A DNA stretch of 25,503 nucleotides from DYGX01 sp035325905 (lineage in GTDB: Bacteria > Chloroflexota > Anaerolineae > Aggregatilineales > Aggregatilineaceae), in contig DAOKYY010000050.1 in assembly GCA_035325905.1 (NCBI GenBank), positions 1-25,503 on the forward strand, written 5' to 3'. Below are positions 5,938 to 13,364 of the stretch, piece by piece; position 1 is the first letter of the stretch, and every line of letters begins with the position of its first letter. A program made the translations under genes and the position numbers. Below the pieces are notes generated by a model, which worked only from the letters and a program-made list of their open reading frames with translations, searched no databases and was not told where the DNA came from.

Positions 5938-7653
5938 TCAGGAACGCGCGCGCTCGGCGAGGCTGAACGCGCCGGGAAGCTGCGCGAGCAGGTCGCTGGC
6001 GACGGTCGAGGACGTGGTCCCGGCGACCGCGGCGGCGCGCTCGCCCGCCGCGCCATGCAGCCACACCGCGCACAGCGCGGCGTCGAACGGCTCCAACCCC
6101 TGGCCGAGCAGGCTGGCGATCATGCCGCTGAGCACGTCGCCGGTTCCGGCCCGCGCCAGCGCCGCCGAGGCGAACGGCGAGACGGCCAGCCGCCCATCCG
6201 GGGCCGCGACGACCGTAAACGCGCCCTTCAGGACGACGATCGCGCTCCACGCGGCGGCCTTGTCACGCGCCAGCGCCAGCCGGTCCGCCTGCACGTCTGC
6301 TGTCTCCATCTCCGCCAGCCGCCCGAACTCGCCGGGGTGCGGAGTCAGGATCGTGCCGGGCGGCAGCAGCGCGGGCCAGCCCTCGATCGCGGCCAGCAGG
6401 TTCAGCCCGTCGGCGTCGATCACCAGCGGCGGCAGCGCCCCGCTATCCTCTGGCTCGGCAGCCTCGTCCCCGGCCCGCAGAAAGCCGATCGCGCGCTCCG
6501 GGCGGCGCTCCTCGCGCGGGCGCAGCAGCTCGCGCAGGAATTCGCCGGTGGTGTCCTCGCGCCCGAAGCCCGGTCCCAGCAGCAGGGCGGAGTACCCCGC
6601 CAGCTCCTGGCGGAGCACTTTGACCGCCGCCTCGTTGATCACGCCCATCTCGTGCGGCAGCAGAAGCCAGGTCGCTTCGGGCAGCATCCCGGCGAGCACC
6701 GGCATGATGATCTGCGGCGCGGCGACCGTCACCAGCCCGGCCCCGCTGCGGTACGCGGCGGCGGCGGCCAGGTACGCCGCGCCGGTGTAGTTCAGGCTCC
6801 CGGCGACGACCATCGTCTTACCGAACGTCCCCTTGTGGCTGTCGCGCGGGCGGCGGGGCAGGCGGCTGCCGACCTCGGCGGCGTCGATCAGCAGCGGCGC
6901 CGCCTGCATGTCGGGCAGATCGTCCGGCACGCCGATGCCGGCAACATACAGCGTCCCGGCGGCCTGGGCGCCGGGGAAGGCGAGCAGCCCCGGCTTGGCC
7001 GCGCCAAAGGTGATCGTCTCGTCGGCGCGCAGCGTCGCGTCGTCCAGCGCGCCGGTGTCCGGGTCCAGCCCGCTCGGGACATCGACCGCGACGATCAGCG
7101 CGCGGCGCTCTGACGGGGGGGTGTCCGAGCGAGCGGGCTGGCTCAGCGGCGGGCGCGGCGCGCTCGCGTGGCGAGCGTCCAGCGCGCGTCGGGCAGCGTG
7201 CAGCAGGCGGGCGGCGACGCCCTCCAGCGGCAGGCGGACGCTCGTCCCGAACAGCGCGTCGATCACCACGTCCGCCCCGGCGATCATCTTCTTCAGCGCG
7301 CGGAAGCTCTGCCCGGCGTCCTTTTCGGCGTCAACCATCACCACGCCGGCGTGCTGCGCGGCGGCGAAGACCGCGTCTTTCTTCGGGTCGCGCGGCTGGA
7401 GCAGGATCGCTTCGACCGTCACCCGGTCGCCGGCTTCGCGCAGCACGCGCCCGGCGACCAGACCGTCGCCGCCGTTGTTGCCGGGGCCGACCAGGATCGC
7501 GACGCGCGGCGCGTCCACGCCGTCGAGCAATTCCCGCACGCGCCCGGCGACGGCGCGCCCGGCCAGGTCCATCATGTCAGCGTAGGTGTGCCCGCTCGCG
7601 TCGGTGGCTTTTTCGATGGCGCGCATTTGATCGACGGTGACGATTTTCGGCAT
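5938..7653 (-). CDS. nnr: Bifunctional NAD(P)H-hydrate epimerase/dehydratase
   Basis: Repairs damaged NADHX/NADPHX: the N-terminal YjeF_N domain epimerises the hydrate and the C-terminal YjeF_C domain dehydrates it with ADP (or ATP) as co-substrate. The 571-aa length fits the fused form. Visible N-terminal motifs are GPGNNGGDG at residues 56-64, then DALFGT and VAVDVPSGLDPDTG. C-terminal motifs are KGTFGKTMVVAGS, a LLLGPGFG turn, DADGLNLL, LTPHPGEFGRL, LKGAFTVV and AGTGDVLSGMIASLLGQG (nucleotide site and catalytic Asp). A Pro/Ser-rich insert of about 28 residues sits before RRALIVAVDVPSG in the first domain, outside the motifs. The leader is about 60 nt after a TATACT -10 at 7724-7729. The gene is monocistronic, bounded by terminators on both sides. 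Confidence 0.96.
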   Translation of the reverse strand: MPKIVTVDQMRAIEKATDASGHTYADMMDLAGRAVAGRVRELLDGVDAPRVAILVGPGNNGGDGLVAGRVLREAGDRVTVEAILLQPRDPKKDAVFAAAQHAGVVMVDAEKDAGQSFRALKKMIAGADVVIDALFGTSVRLPLEGVAARLLHAARRALDARHASAPRPPLSQPARSDTPPSERRALIVAVDVPSGLDPDTGALDDATLRADETITFGAAKPGLLAFPGAQAAGTLYVAGIGVPDDLPDMQAAPLLIDAAEVGSRLPRRPRDSHKGTFGKTMVVAGSLNYTGAAYLAAAAAYRSGAGLVTVAAPQIIMPVLAGMLPEATWLLLPHEMGVINEAAVKVLRQELAGYSALLLGPGFGREDTTGEFLRELLRPREERRPERAIGFLRAGDEAAEPEDSGALPPLVIDADGLNLLAAIEGWPALLPPGTILTPHPGEFGRLAEMETADVQADRLALARDKAAAWSAIVVLKGAFTVVAAPDGRLAVSPFASAALARAGTGDVLSGMIASLLGQGLEPFDAALCAVWLHGAAGERAAAVAGTTSSTVASDLLAQLPGAFSLAERARS

Positions 7654-7723
7654 AGCGTCTTTTCCCTCGCTACGTTAGGCACCTAGAAACCTGGAAAGAG
7701 GCGGCGGATCGCAACCCGCTAAG

Positions 7724-7729
7724 AGTATA
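7724..7729 (-). promoter_or_regulatory. -10 element upstream of nnr
   Basis: TATACT on the minus strand, about 70 nt before the nnr ATG and just after the terminator of the preceding ATPase gene. No good -35 box is visible at the right distance. Confidence 0.42.
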
Positions 7730-7763
7730 ACAGGCTTGCGCCCTGGTGGAGGGCGAGCGGAGG

Positions 7764-7791
7764 AAAATGGAGCGGGCTGGCGGCCCGCTCC
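7764..7791 (-). terminator. Rho-independent terminator after AAA ATPase gene
   Basis: Read on the minus strand, GGAGCGGGC pairs with GCCCGCTCC around a 5-nt loop (7769-7791), followed by ATTTTCC. It starts 12 nt beyond the stop codon of the ATPase gene. Confidence 0.85.
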
Positions 7792-7802
7792 AATCGGTCG
7801 TG

Positions 7803-9146
7803 CTAATAGGCATCCAGGTCGACAAAGTACGCCGAGGCGGCGCGGTCGATCAGCTCCTGGGTGAGCGCGGGTGGCGTGTTCTGGTAGCGCGCGATGTCGA
7901 GCAGCTGCTCGACGATGTCGCGCGGGTGGACGGCGCGCAGCTTGCGGCCGGCCTTGTCGTACCACTCGCGCAGCAGGTACGCCAGCGCCTTCTCGTCGTA
8001 GGGCACGCGCTTGGCCTCGCACACCTTCTGGAAAATGTCGCGGAACTGCTCGCGTGTCGGGTCGCCGACCTCGATCTTGTGCGGGATGCGGCGCAGAAAC
8101 GCCTCGTCCACCAGGTCGGCGGGCGGCATGTTGGTGCTGAAGACGATCAGCACGTTAAACGGGATCTCGATCTTGCGCCCGGTCGAGAGCGTCAGGAAAT
8201 CGACGCGGCTCTCCAGCGGCACGATCCAGCGGTTGAGCAGATCACGCGGGCGGACCTGCTGGCGTCCAAAGTCGTCGATCAGGAACATGCCGCCGTTGGC
8301 TTTCATCTGGAACGGCGCCTCGTAGTATTTGTTGTTCGGATCGTAGACGAGGTCGAGCGTTTCCAGCGTCAGCTCGCCGCCGACCATGATCACCGGGCGG
8401 CGGATGCGCAGCCAGCGCGGGTCGCGTCGCTCGCCGGTGGCGGTCACGCGGCGCTGCGGATCGTCGTCGTCCGGCAGGACCTGGTGATTGATGTTGTCGA
8501 AGACGCGCACGACCTGGCCGTCGATGTCCACCGCGTAGGGAATCCACATCGGCGCGCCGAGGATCATCGTCCCGACCTTCTGCGCGATGGTCGTCTTGCC
8601 GTTGCCGGGCGGGCCGTACATGAAGATCGCCTTGCCGGAATTGACCGCCGGGCCGATGCGCCCGTACATGTCCTCGCTCAGCGTCATCCCGCGCAGCGCC
8701 TTTTCGAGCAGGTCACGGTGCACCGTCAGGCGGGCGCGGGCCTGCGCGTTCATCGCCGCGACGTACTGGTCAAGCGTGACCGGGCACGGCCCGGCGTACT
8801 GCGTGCGCGCCAGAGCCTCGTGCGCTTTTTCCAGACCGCGCAGGGTCAGCACGTACTCATACGCGCCAGAGCCAAGCCCTCCCCCGCCGCCCCGCACCTC
8901 GACAAATTTCTCGCGCTTCAGGGTTTCGAGCACCAGCTCGATGACGCCGGTGAAGGGCAGGTGCATCTGGTCCGCGACCTCGTTACCGTTCAGATAGCCG
9001 CCGAAATACAGCGTCTTGATCGCGAGGTCCGACAGAATGCCGATGTTCAGGCCGACATCGCGCATCGAGCGGATCGGCGGCGGCGCCCAGGAGCCGGTCG
9101 GGCCGGTCTGACCGCGCGCCTGCGAAGGAGGGAGGGGCCGGGTCAT
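7803..9146 (-). CDS. AAA ATPase with N-terminal winged-helix-like region
   Basis: A 447-aa cytosolic ATPase. Residues about 35-115 look like a winged-helix fold (LAIKTLYFGGYLNGNEVADQ, then a Gly-rich turn and YEYVLTLRGLEKAHEAL). The AAA core has Walker A GPPGNGKT (178-185), Walker B GGMFLIDDFG (285-294), sensor 1 STN (337-339), an arginine-finger pair RR (352-353) and RAVHPRDI (404-411) near sensor 2. The Walker B box ends Asp-Asp rather than Asp-Glu, so the usual catalytic Glu is replaced. The ATG overlaps the stop of the upstream aminotransferase gene by 4 nt (ATGA), and AGGAG lies 8 nt before it, so the two are co-translated. It resembles MoxR/RavA-like remodelling ATPases in layout but I cannot assign a known family or client. 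Confidence 0.85.
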   Translation of the reverse strand: MTRPLPPSQARGQTGPTGSWAPPPIRSMRDVGLNIGILSDLAIKTLYFGGYLNGNEVADQMHLPFTGVIELVLETLKREKFVEVRGGGGGLGSGAYEYVLTLRGLEKAHEALARTQYAGPCPVTLDQYVAAMNAQARARLTVHRDLLEKALRGMTLSEDMYGRIGPAVNSGKAIFMYGPPGNGKTTIAQKVGTMILGAPMWIPYAVDIDGQVVRVFDNINHQVLPDDDDPQRRVTATGERRDPRWLRIRRPVIMVGGELTLETLDLVYDPNNKYYEAPFQMKANGGMFLIDDFGRQQVRPRDLLNRWIVPLESRVDFLTLSTGRKIEIPFNVLIVFSTNMPPADLVDEAFLRRIPHKIEVGDPTREQFRDIFQKVCEAKRVPYDEKALAYLLREWYDKAGRKLRAVHPRDIVEQLLDIARYQNTPPALTQELIDRAASAYFVDLDAY

Positions 9147-10342
9147 AGGCGGATCTCCTGTATCACTGCGCCCGCGCGCAGAACCTCGTCCTCGGTGTTG
9201 TAGCAGTGCGGCGAAATGCGGATGTGCGGCCAGCCCGCCGCGTCGAGATGCCGGGTGATGCGGACGTTCGCGGCGTTCAGGGCGTCGAGATAGGCGGCGG
9301 CGGTGGCATTGGCCTGCGCGAGATCAGCGCCCGGCACGCGAAAGGTCACGATCGGCCCGCGCAGCGCCGGATCATCCGGCGTGATGACCTCGAAGCCGCG
9401 TGCGCGCAGGTCGTCAATCGCCAGCGCGGTCAGGTGCGAGGTCCATACGTCGATGTCCGGCAGGCCAAGCTCGCTCAGAAAGCGCACGCTGGCGAGCAGG
9501 GCGACCATGTCCAGCAGGCTGGGCGTGCCCATATAGAAGCGCAGCGCGGCGGGGCGCGGCGCCAGGTCGTACCGCAGCCAGTGCTCCCAGCCCTCGACCG
9601 CGTTCGCGCCCACAGAGAGGAACTTCAGGCGCTCGGCGGCGGCTTCGCGGACGTACATCAGCCCTACGCCCGGCGCGGACATCAGCGATTTTTGCCCACC
9701 GGCCAGCAGCACGTCGATCTGCCCGGCCTGCACGTCGATCGGGATGTGCCCGGCGGACTGGATCGCGTCCACCACGAACAGGATACCGCGCGCGCGGCAG
9801 AACGCGCCGAGCGCGGCGAGATCGGCGCGGTGCCCGCTGAAGAACTGCACCGAGCTAACCACCACAACGCGCGTGCGCCGGCCGGCGGCTCGCTCCAGCG
9901 CGGCGAGCGACAGCCCGCCCTGATCCGCCGGGACAAGGCGTAGCTCCACGCCCTGACCGGCCAGCGCCATGAACGGGTAGACGTTCGACGGAAACTCCAC
10001 GTCGCACATGATGACGTTATCGCCCGGCGACCAGTCCACCACCCGCGCCAGGACGTTCATCCCGCCGGAGGTGCTGGTCAGCGGGACGACTTCGTGCGGG
10101 CGCTCGGCGTTGACGAAGGCGGCCAGCTCGGTCGAGAAGCGGGTGAAGACATCTGCCAGCAGATCAGGGCCGGGCATGAAGAAGCTCGCCGGATCGCTGG
10201 CGAGCCGGTCCGCCGCCTGGTGGACGATCTCCAGCGTCGGGCGGGGCAGCGGCGAGATGCTGGCGTGATTGAGGTAGGTCAGATGCTCGGTGATCGGAAA
10301 CGCCTGGCGCGCGGCGTCAAGGGAGTAAGCGGGTTGGGTCAC
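9143..10342 (-). CDS. Class V aminotransferase-fold PLP enzyme
   Basis: A 399-aa pyridoxal-phosphate enzyme of the class V (cysteine desulfurase/isopenicillin N epimerase-like) group. Key segments are LNHASISPLP near residue 25, STSGGMNVLARV (phosphate-binding turn), VVDAIQSAGHIPIDV with the Asp that contacts the PLP ring nitrogen and the Gln/His pair, and LLAGGQKSLMSAPGVGLMYV with the Schiff-base Lys. The C-terminal domain ends HIRISPHCYNTEDEVLR, typical of the group. There is no obvious mobile Cys loop, so desulfurase activity is doubtful; an epimerase or lyase role is possible. The start codon is GTG (10340-10342) with GAGGAA just upstream. It is coupled to the AAA ATPase gene through an ATGA overlap. 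Confidence 0.92.
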   Translation of the reverse strand: MTQPAYSLDAARQAFPITEHLTYLNHASISPLPRPTLEIVHQAADRLASDPASFFMPGPDLLADVFTRFSTELAAFVNAERPHEVVPLTSTSGGMNVLARVVDWSPGDNVIMCDVEFPSNVYPFMALAGQGVELRLVPADQGGLSLAALERAAGRRTRVVVVSSVQFFSGHRADLAALGAFCRARGILFVVDAIQSAGHIPIDVQAGQIDVLLAGGQKSLMSAPGVGLMYVREAAAERLKFLSVGANAVEGWEHWLRYDLAPRPAALRFYMGTPSLLDMVALLASVRFLSELGLPDIDVWTSHLTALAIDDLRARGFEVITPDDPALRGPIVTFRVPGADLAQANATAAAYLDALNAANVRITRHLDAAGWPHIRISPHCYNTEDEVLRAGAVIQEIRL

Positions 10343-10429
10343 GAGTTCCTCAGCGACTGGTCATAGTGCGCGCCCAGGGGGGCGCGCAGGGCGCCGGAGT
10401 CGCACCCGGCAGCCGGAAACGCTGGCCTT

Positions 10430-10435
10430 ATTATA
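10430..10435 (-). promoter_or_regulatory. -10 element upstream of aminotransferase-ATPase operon
   Basis: A perfect TATAAT on the minus strand, about 90 nt before the GTG start at 10342. No convincing -35 box is seen. It is back to back with the plus-strand promoter at 10525-10553. Confidence 0.5.
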
Positions 10436-10524
10436 CTCAGTCCATCCCGGCGGGATACCCGCGCCAAGCGGGCGATCCTTAAGATTCTGTAACAAAACCC
10501 TAACCTGCGGCGGGCCAGCGTAGG

Positions 10525-10553
10525 TTGCCGGTCCCGGATCGGGATGCTATACT
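10525..10553 (+). promoter_or_regulatory. Sigma70-type promoter of MBL-fold gene
   Basis: TTGCCG (10525-10530) and TATACT (10548-10553) are separated by exactly 17 nt. The ATG at 10600 follows 46 nt later. Confidence 0.75.
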
Positions 10554-10599
10554 GGCGCGCTAATCGTCCAGACGCGCTCAGAGTGAATTGGACCGCCTG

Positions 10600-11220
10600 A
10601 TGATTGATCGCATTCAGTGGTTGGGACACGGTAGCTTTCGTATTCAGGGTCCCCCTCTGATTTATATCAACCCCTGGCGGATCGCGCGCAACGCGTTCCA
10701 CGCCGATATTGTGCTCATCTCCAACGACCAGTACGATCACTGCTCGCCTGCCGACATCGAGAAGCTGCGCGGCCCGCAGACGGTCGTCGTCGGCAACGCG
10801 GCGGCGGCGGTCGCGCTCGGCGCGCCGATGACCGTGCTGCGCCCCTGGCAGAGCATCAACCTGGGTCCGGCGCGTATCACGGCCGTCCCGGCCTACACCT
10901 TCACGCCGCATCACCCCGTGGCGAAGGGCGAGCTGGGCTACATTATCTCGCTCGACTACTACGATACCTACTACGCCGGGATGACGGACGTGATCCCGGA
11001 GCTGAAGCATGTCCAGGCCGACATCGCGATCGTGCCGGTCGGGGCAGGGCAGGGCACGATGAACGTCGAGCGCGCGGCGGAGTTTCTCAACGCCATGCAT
11101 CCGCGCTGGGTCGTGCCGAGCCACTGGGGAACGCTGGGCGGCACGCAGCTTGACGTGCAGATGCTCGACAACGCGCTGCAAGAGGACGTCACGGTCGTCG
11201 TTCACGAAACGGTCCGCTGA
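10600..11220 (+). CDS. MBL-fold protein lacking key metal-binding His
   Basis: A 206-aa protein of the UlaG-like metallo-beta-lactamase group. The fold is clear from IDRIQWLGHGSFRI at the start, ADIVLISNDQYDHCSPADIEKL (40-56), YYAGMTDVIPEL (124-135), AIVPVGAGQGTMNVERAAEFL and VVPSHWGT (171-178). In active relatives the first motif reads HxHxDH; here it is NDQYDH (42-47), so both leading His are Asn and Gln while the Asp and last His remain. The Asp expected in the AGDT motif is Met128. His175 is kept. A normal dinuclear zinc site is therefore unlikely. I chose the ATG at 10600 over TTG at 10588 because the family begins close to this point. The gene has its own promoter. Function is unknown and may be non-catalytic or use a different metal. 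Confidence 0.88.
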   Translation: MIDRIQWLGHGSFRIQGPPLIYINPWRIARNAFHADIVLISNDQYDHCSPADIEKLRGPQTVVVGNAAAAVALGAPMTVLRPWQSINLGPARITAVPAYTFTPHHPVAKGELGYIISLDYYDTYYAGMTDVIPELKHVQADIAIVPVGAGQGTMNVERAAEFLNAMHPRWVVPSHWGTLGGTQLDVQMLDNALQEDVTVVVHETVR

Positions 11221-11251
11221 GAAGACAGGCTAAAATTGGCCGGATCAAATG

Positions 11252-11281
11252 TTGCGCGCGGCTCGTTTCTTGTGGTATAGT
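11252..11281 (+). promoter_or_regulatory. Promoter in front of candidate ncRNA
   Basis: TTGCGC (11252-11257) and TATAGT (11276-11281) are 18 nt apart, and the -10 box is preceded by TGG (extended -10). Expected transcription start is near 11288, in a region without a gene. Confidence 0.5.
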
Positions 11282-11287
11282 GATTTC

Positions 11288-11530
11288 GAGTACAAAATAG
11301 TGACTTGGCGCTGCAAAAGAGTTTTCTGCAAAAGTGCTTAGCACGACGAAAAGTCCGCTTTTGTAGTTTAAGCCATTTGCTCGCGACTAGTCCGGTTATA
11401 GGAGAAAACCACTTAGTACGTTAGTGGCAAGGTTTGACCACCTCATCCACCCGAAAAAACGATTTAGGCACTTAGTAGGCGATTTAGACGATAACCTGAG
11501 AGGCGGCTAACGGGGCCGCCTCTCTGTTTG
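11288..11530 (+). ncRNA. Candidate small non-coding RNA, unknown class
   Basis: A promoter at 11252-11281 and a terminator at 11498-11530 frame about 240 nt with no open reading frame. Inside are local inverted repeats: AAAAG-TCCG-CTTTT near 11350, CCACT...AGTGG near 11409-11427, and GTGCTTAGCAC near 11334. Short direct repeats also occur. It matches no RNA I recognise: no tmRNA tRNA-like ends, no RNase P core and no SRP Alu motif are visible. A 6S-like RNA cannot be excluded by eye, but the 5' and 3' ends do not pair. Boundaries are estimates. Confidence 0.45.
11498..11530 (+). terminator. Strong Rho-independent terminator
   Basis: GAGAGGCGGC (11498-11507) pairs perfectly with GCCGCCTCTC (11515-11524) around a 7-nt loop, followed by TGTTTGTATT. 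The tail is T-rich only on the plus strand, so it faces away from the minus-strand lipoprotein gene and fits the candidate RNA or read-through from the MBL gene. Confidence 0.78.
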
Positions 11531-11577
11531 TATTCTCTCTGACGCAGTGAGCCGCTATGCAGCGGGCAGAGAACGGG

Positions 11578-13239
11578 TCAGGGCATCGGGATCAGCGTGC
11601 GGAGCCGCAGCCCCCGCGTATCCGCCACCGACTCGGCCACCCAGCCCGCAACGCCATCGGCGGCGCGGACCTGCCACCACTGCAAGCCATCGACCGTGCG
11701 CGGCCCGCCCAGGACTGTGACCAGCGTCCCGTTCGGCAGCGCGACCAGCAGCGAGCCACCCGGCGCGCTCCGCAAGTTGAGCGGCTCGCCGTCGGTCGTG
11801 TTGATGCGCGCGGCGTCCGTGCGCACGACCACCGGCCCCCAGGCCGGCGCGGCGATCTCGCCCAGGATGGGCGTCAGGTCGCGCAGGGCGCCTTGCGCGT
11901 CGAGGAAGAACGGCGTGCCGTAAAGCGCGTCCGGCGTGTCGTAGGCGACGACGACCGCTTCCTGCTCATAGAGTCCCCACAGAAAATCGATTCTGCCGCC
12001 ATCCACCAGCGCGTCCGTGACGGCCAGCGGCTCGTCCTGGCCGGGCGCGCTGAGGTAGAGCCGCCACGCGCCGTTGCCGCTTTCGGCGGGCTGCGCGGCG
12101 AACGTCACCGTGCCGTTGGCGAATTGCTGCGCGCCGCGCGGCAACAGCCCCGCGCCCTCGTCGAGCAGCGGTTGCGCGCCAAGCGTGTCCGGCTCGACGC
12201 GCAGCACCTGGCCGCCGCCAGACGTGATGATCGCGTTGCCGTTGATCGACCACTGCGCGCCGGTGTAAGAGCCGGGTGGAAGGCGCGCCGCATCCCACAC
12301 CGGCCAGACCTCGCCGGTGAGAATGTTCACGCGGGCCACGCCGAACCCGCCGCCGGTCTGCGCCCCGGCCAGGACTTCCGTGCCGTCCGGTCGCCACGTG
12401 ATCGGCCCGGTGTAGGCGGTTGCGCCTGAGCTGGTGTAATCGCTGCGCGCCAGGTGAACGGTGCGGCCCTCCGCGCTGCGCAGCCAGACGCCATCCTGCG
12501 AGAAGTCGCCCGCCGCGCCGGGTTCCGCGCCCGGCGTTTGCAGCACATACGCCAGCCAGCCGCCCAGCGGCGACCACGCCAGCGCCTTCGGCACCAGGCG
12601 CGTCCCGTCCGGCCCGGCGGGCGGCGCGATCGGCAGGCCGCCGACCGTCATCTCGCCGTTGCGAGCGATGTAGGCGAGGGTGCCATCCGGCGCGACGCTG
12701 TACGCCTCGACGCCCCAGGGCGTAAAGCTCAGCTGCTCCGGCGCGGTTAGCCCCCATTGCAGCCGCCAGACCTGCGGCGCGCCCGCATCGCCGCCGAGGT
12801 AATAGAGCGTTTCGGGCAGCGCGTCGATTTCTTCCAGGCCGGTCAGCGCGAAGATGTCGCGCCCGGTGCCGCCGATCGCGCGCCCGCTGCCGTCGTCCAG
12901 CGGCGGGACGGTCGGCGGGCTGGACGGCGTGCGCGTCGGGGCCAGGGTCGGCGGCAGCAGCGCGGGGGTCGGGGATGTGGTCGGGAGCGCAGTTACGGGC
13001 GGCGTGGCGCTCGGCTCCAGCCGCGGCGGCGTCTCCGATGGCGCGAGCGCCGGGGTCCCGGACGGCGCGGCGGTGGGGCTGGGCGGCAGCGTCGGGGCGC
13101 GGGTGGCGGTGGCAAGCTGCGCGACCGGCGTCGCGGTGATCACGCGCGGGGTAGGGCTTTGCGTTTGCGTCAGCGTGCACCCGGCCAGCGCGGCCAGTGC
13201 GACGACCAACGCGATGAATTTGGCACAGAAACGACCCAT
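11578..13239 (-). CDS. Lipoprotein with propeller-like region and SH3 domain
   Basis: A 553-aa exported protein. The N-terminus has a basic start, a hydrophobic run and the lipobox LAGC with Cys21, so it should be lipidated and held at the outer face of the membrane. Residues about 22-105 are a Thr/Pro/Ser-rich linker of the kind common in Chloroflexota surface proteins. The middle (about 120-460) contains repeated blade-like units (SVAPDGTLAYIARNG, LAWSPLGGWLAYVLQ, ITWRPDGTEVLAGA, AQWSINGNAIITSG), suggesting a TolB/WD40-type beta-propeller. The end (about 480-545: LNLRSAPGGSLLVALPNGTLVTVLGG...WWQVRAADGVAGWVAE) is a bacterial SH3 domain, usually a cell-wall or ligand-binding module. I chose the ATG at 13239 because the signal peptide begins there; the frame is open to a GTG at 13266. 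Ligand unknown. Confidence 0.85.
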   Translation of the reverse strand: MGRFCAKFIALVVALAALAGCTLTQTQSPTPRVITATPVAQLATATRAPTLPPSPTAAPSGTPALAPSETPPRLEPSATPPVTALPTTSPTPALLPPTLAPTRTPSSPPTVPPLDDGSGRAIGGTGRDIFALTGLEEIDALPETLYYLGGDAGAPQVWRLQWGLTAPEQLSFTPWGVEAYSVAPDGTLAYIARNGEMTVGGLPIAPPAGPDGTRLVPKALAWSPLGGWLAYVLQTPGAEPGAAGDFSQDGVWLRSAEGRTVHLARSDYTSSGATAYTGPITWRPDGTEVLAGAQTGGGFGVARVNILTGEVWPVWDAARLPPGSYTGAQWSINGNAIITSGGGQVLRVEPDTLGAQPLLDEGAGLLPRGAQQFANGTVTFAAQPAESGNGAWRLYLSAPGQDEPLAVTDALVDGGRIDFLWGLYEQEAVVVAYDTPDALYGTPFFLDAQGALRDLTPILGEIAAPAWGPVVVRTDAARINTTDGEPLNLRSAPGGSLLVALPNGTLVTVLGGPRTVDGLQWWQVRAADGVAGWVAESVADTRGLRLRTLIPMP

Positions 13240-13303
13240 CACACGACAGCGACACCCTTCCAACACAGGCGCACCAGTTTACCACATCCCGGCACGGAGC
13301 CAA

Positions 13304-13332
13304 CGAAAAAGGGAGCGCCCGCGCGCCCCCTT
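13304..13332 (-). terminator. Rho-independent terminator of clpX
   Basis: On the minus strand AAGGGGGCGC pairs with GCGCTCCCTT (one G-U pair) around a 4-nt loop, followed by a run of T. It lies 32 nt after the clpX stop and closes the tig-clpP-clpX operon. Confidence 0.88.
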
Positions 13333-13364
13333 CGCCTTGCACGTAGACCGGTCCTGCGGGTGGA

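Larger units (their letters stand above)
11221..11577. other. 357-nt gap without protein gene
   Basis: This gap lies between the stops of convergent genes and is clearly richer in A and T than its surroundings. It holds a promoter (11252-11281), a strong terminator (11498-11530), and short direct repeats: CTGCAAAAG at 11311 and 11326, CACTTAGTA at 11410 and 11469, and CGATTTAG at 11460 and 11480. No credible open reading frame is present on either strand. Confidence 0.7.

Noticed and set aside
7746..9203. 485-aa plus-strand open frame opposite the AAA ATPase gene
   Set aside because: It is the mirror of a gene with intact Walker motifs; its own translation shows no domain and is Arg/Asp/Val/His-rich in the manner of antisense frames.
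10339..11205. 288-aa minus-strand open frame opposite the MBL gene
   Set aside because: It overlaps a promoter-driven MBL-fold gene with clear motifs and shows no recognisable features.
11311..11487. Short direct repeats as a CRISPR remnant or attachment site
   Set aside because: The repeats are 8-9 nt, of three different kinds and unevenly spaced; no integrase or cas gene is near.
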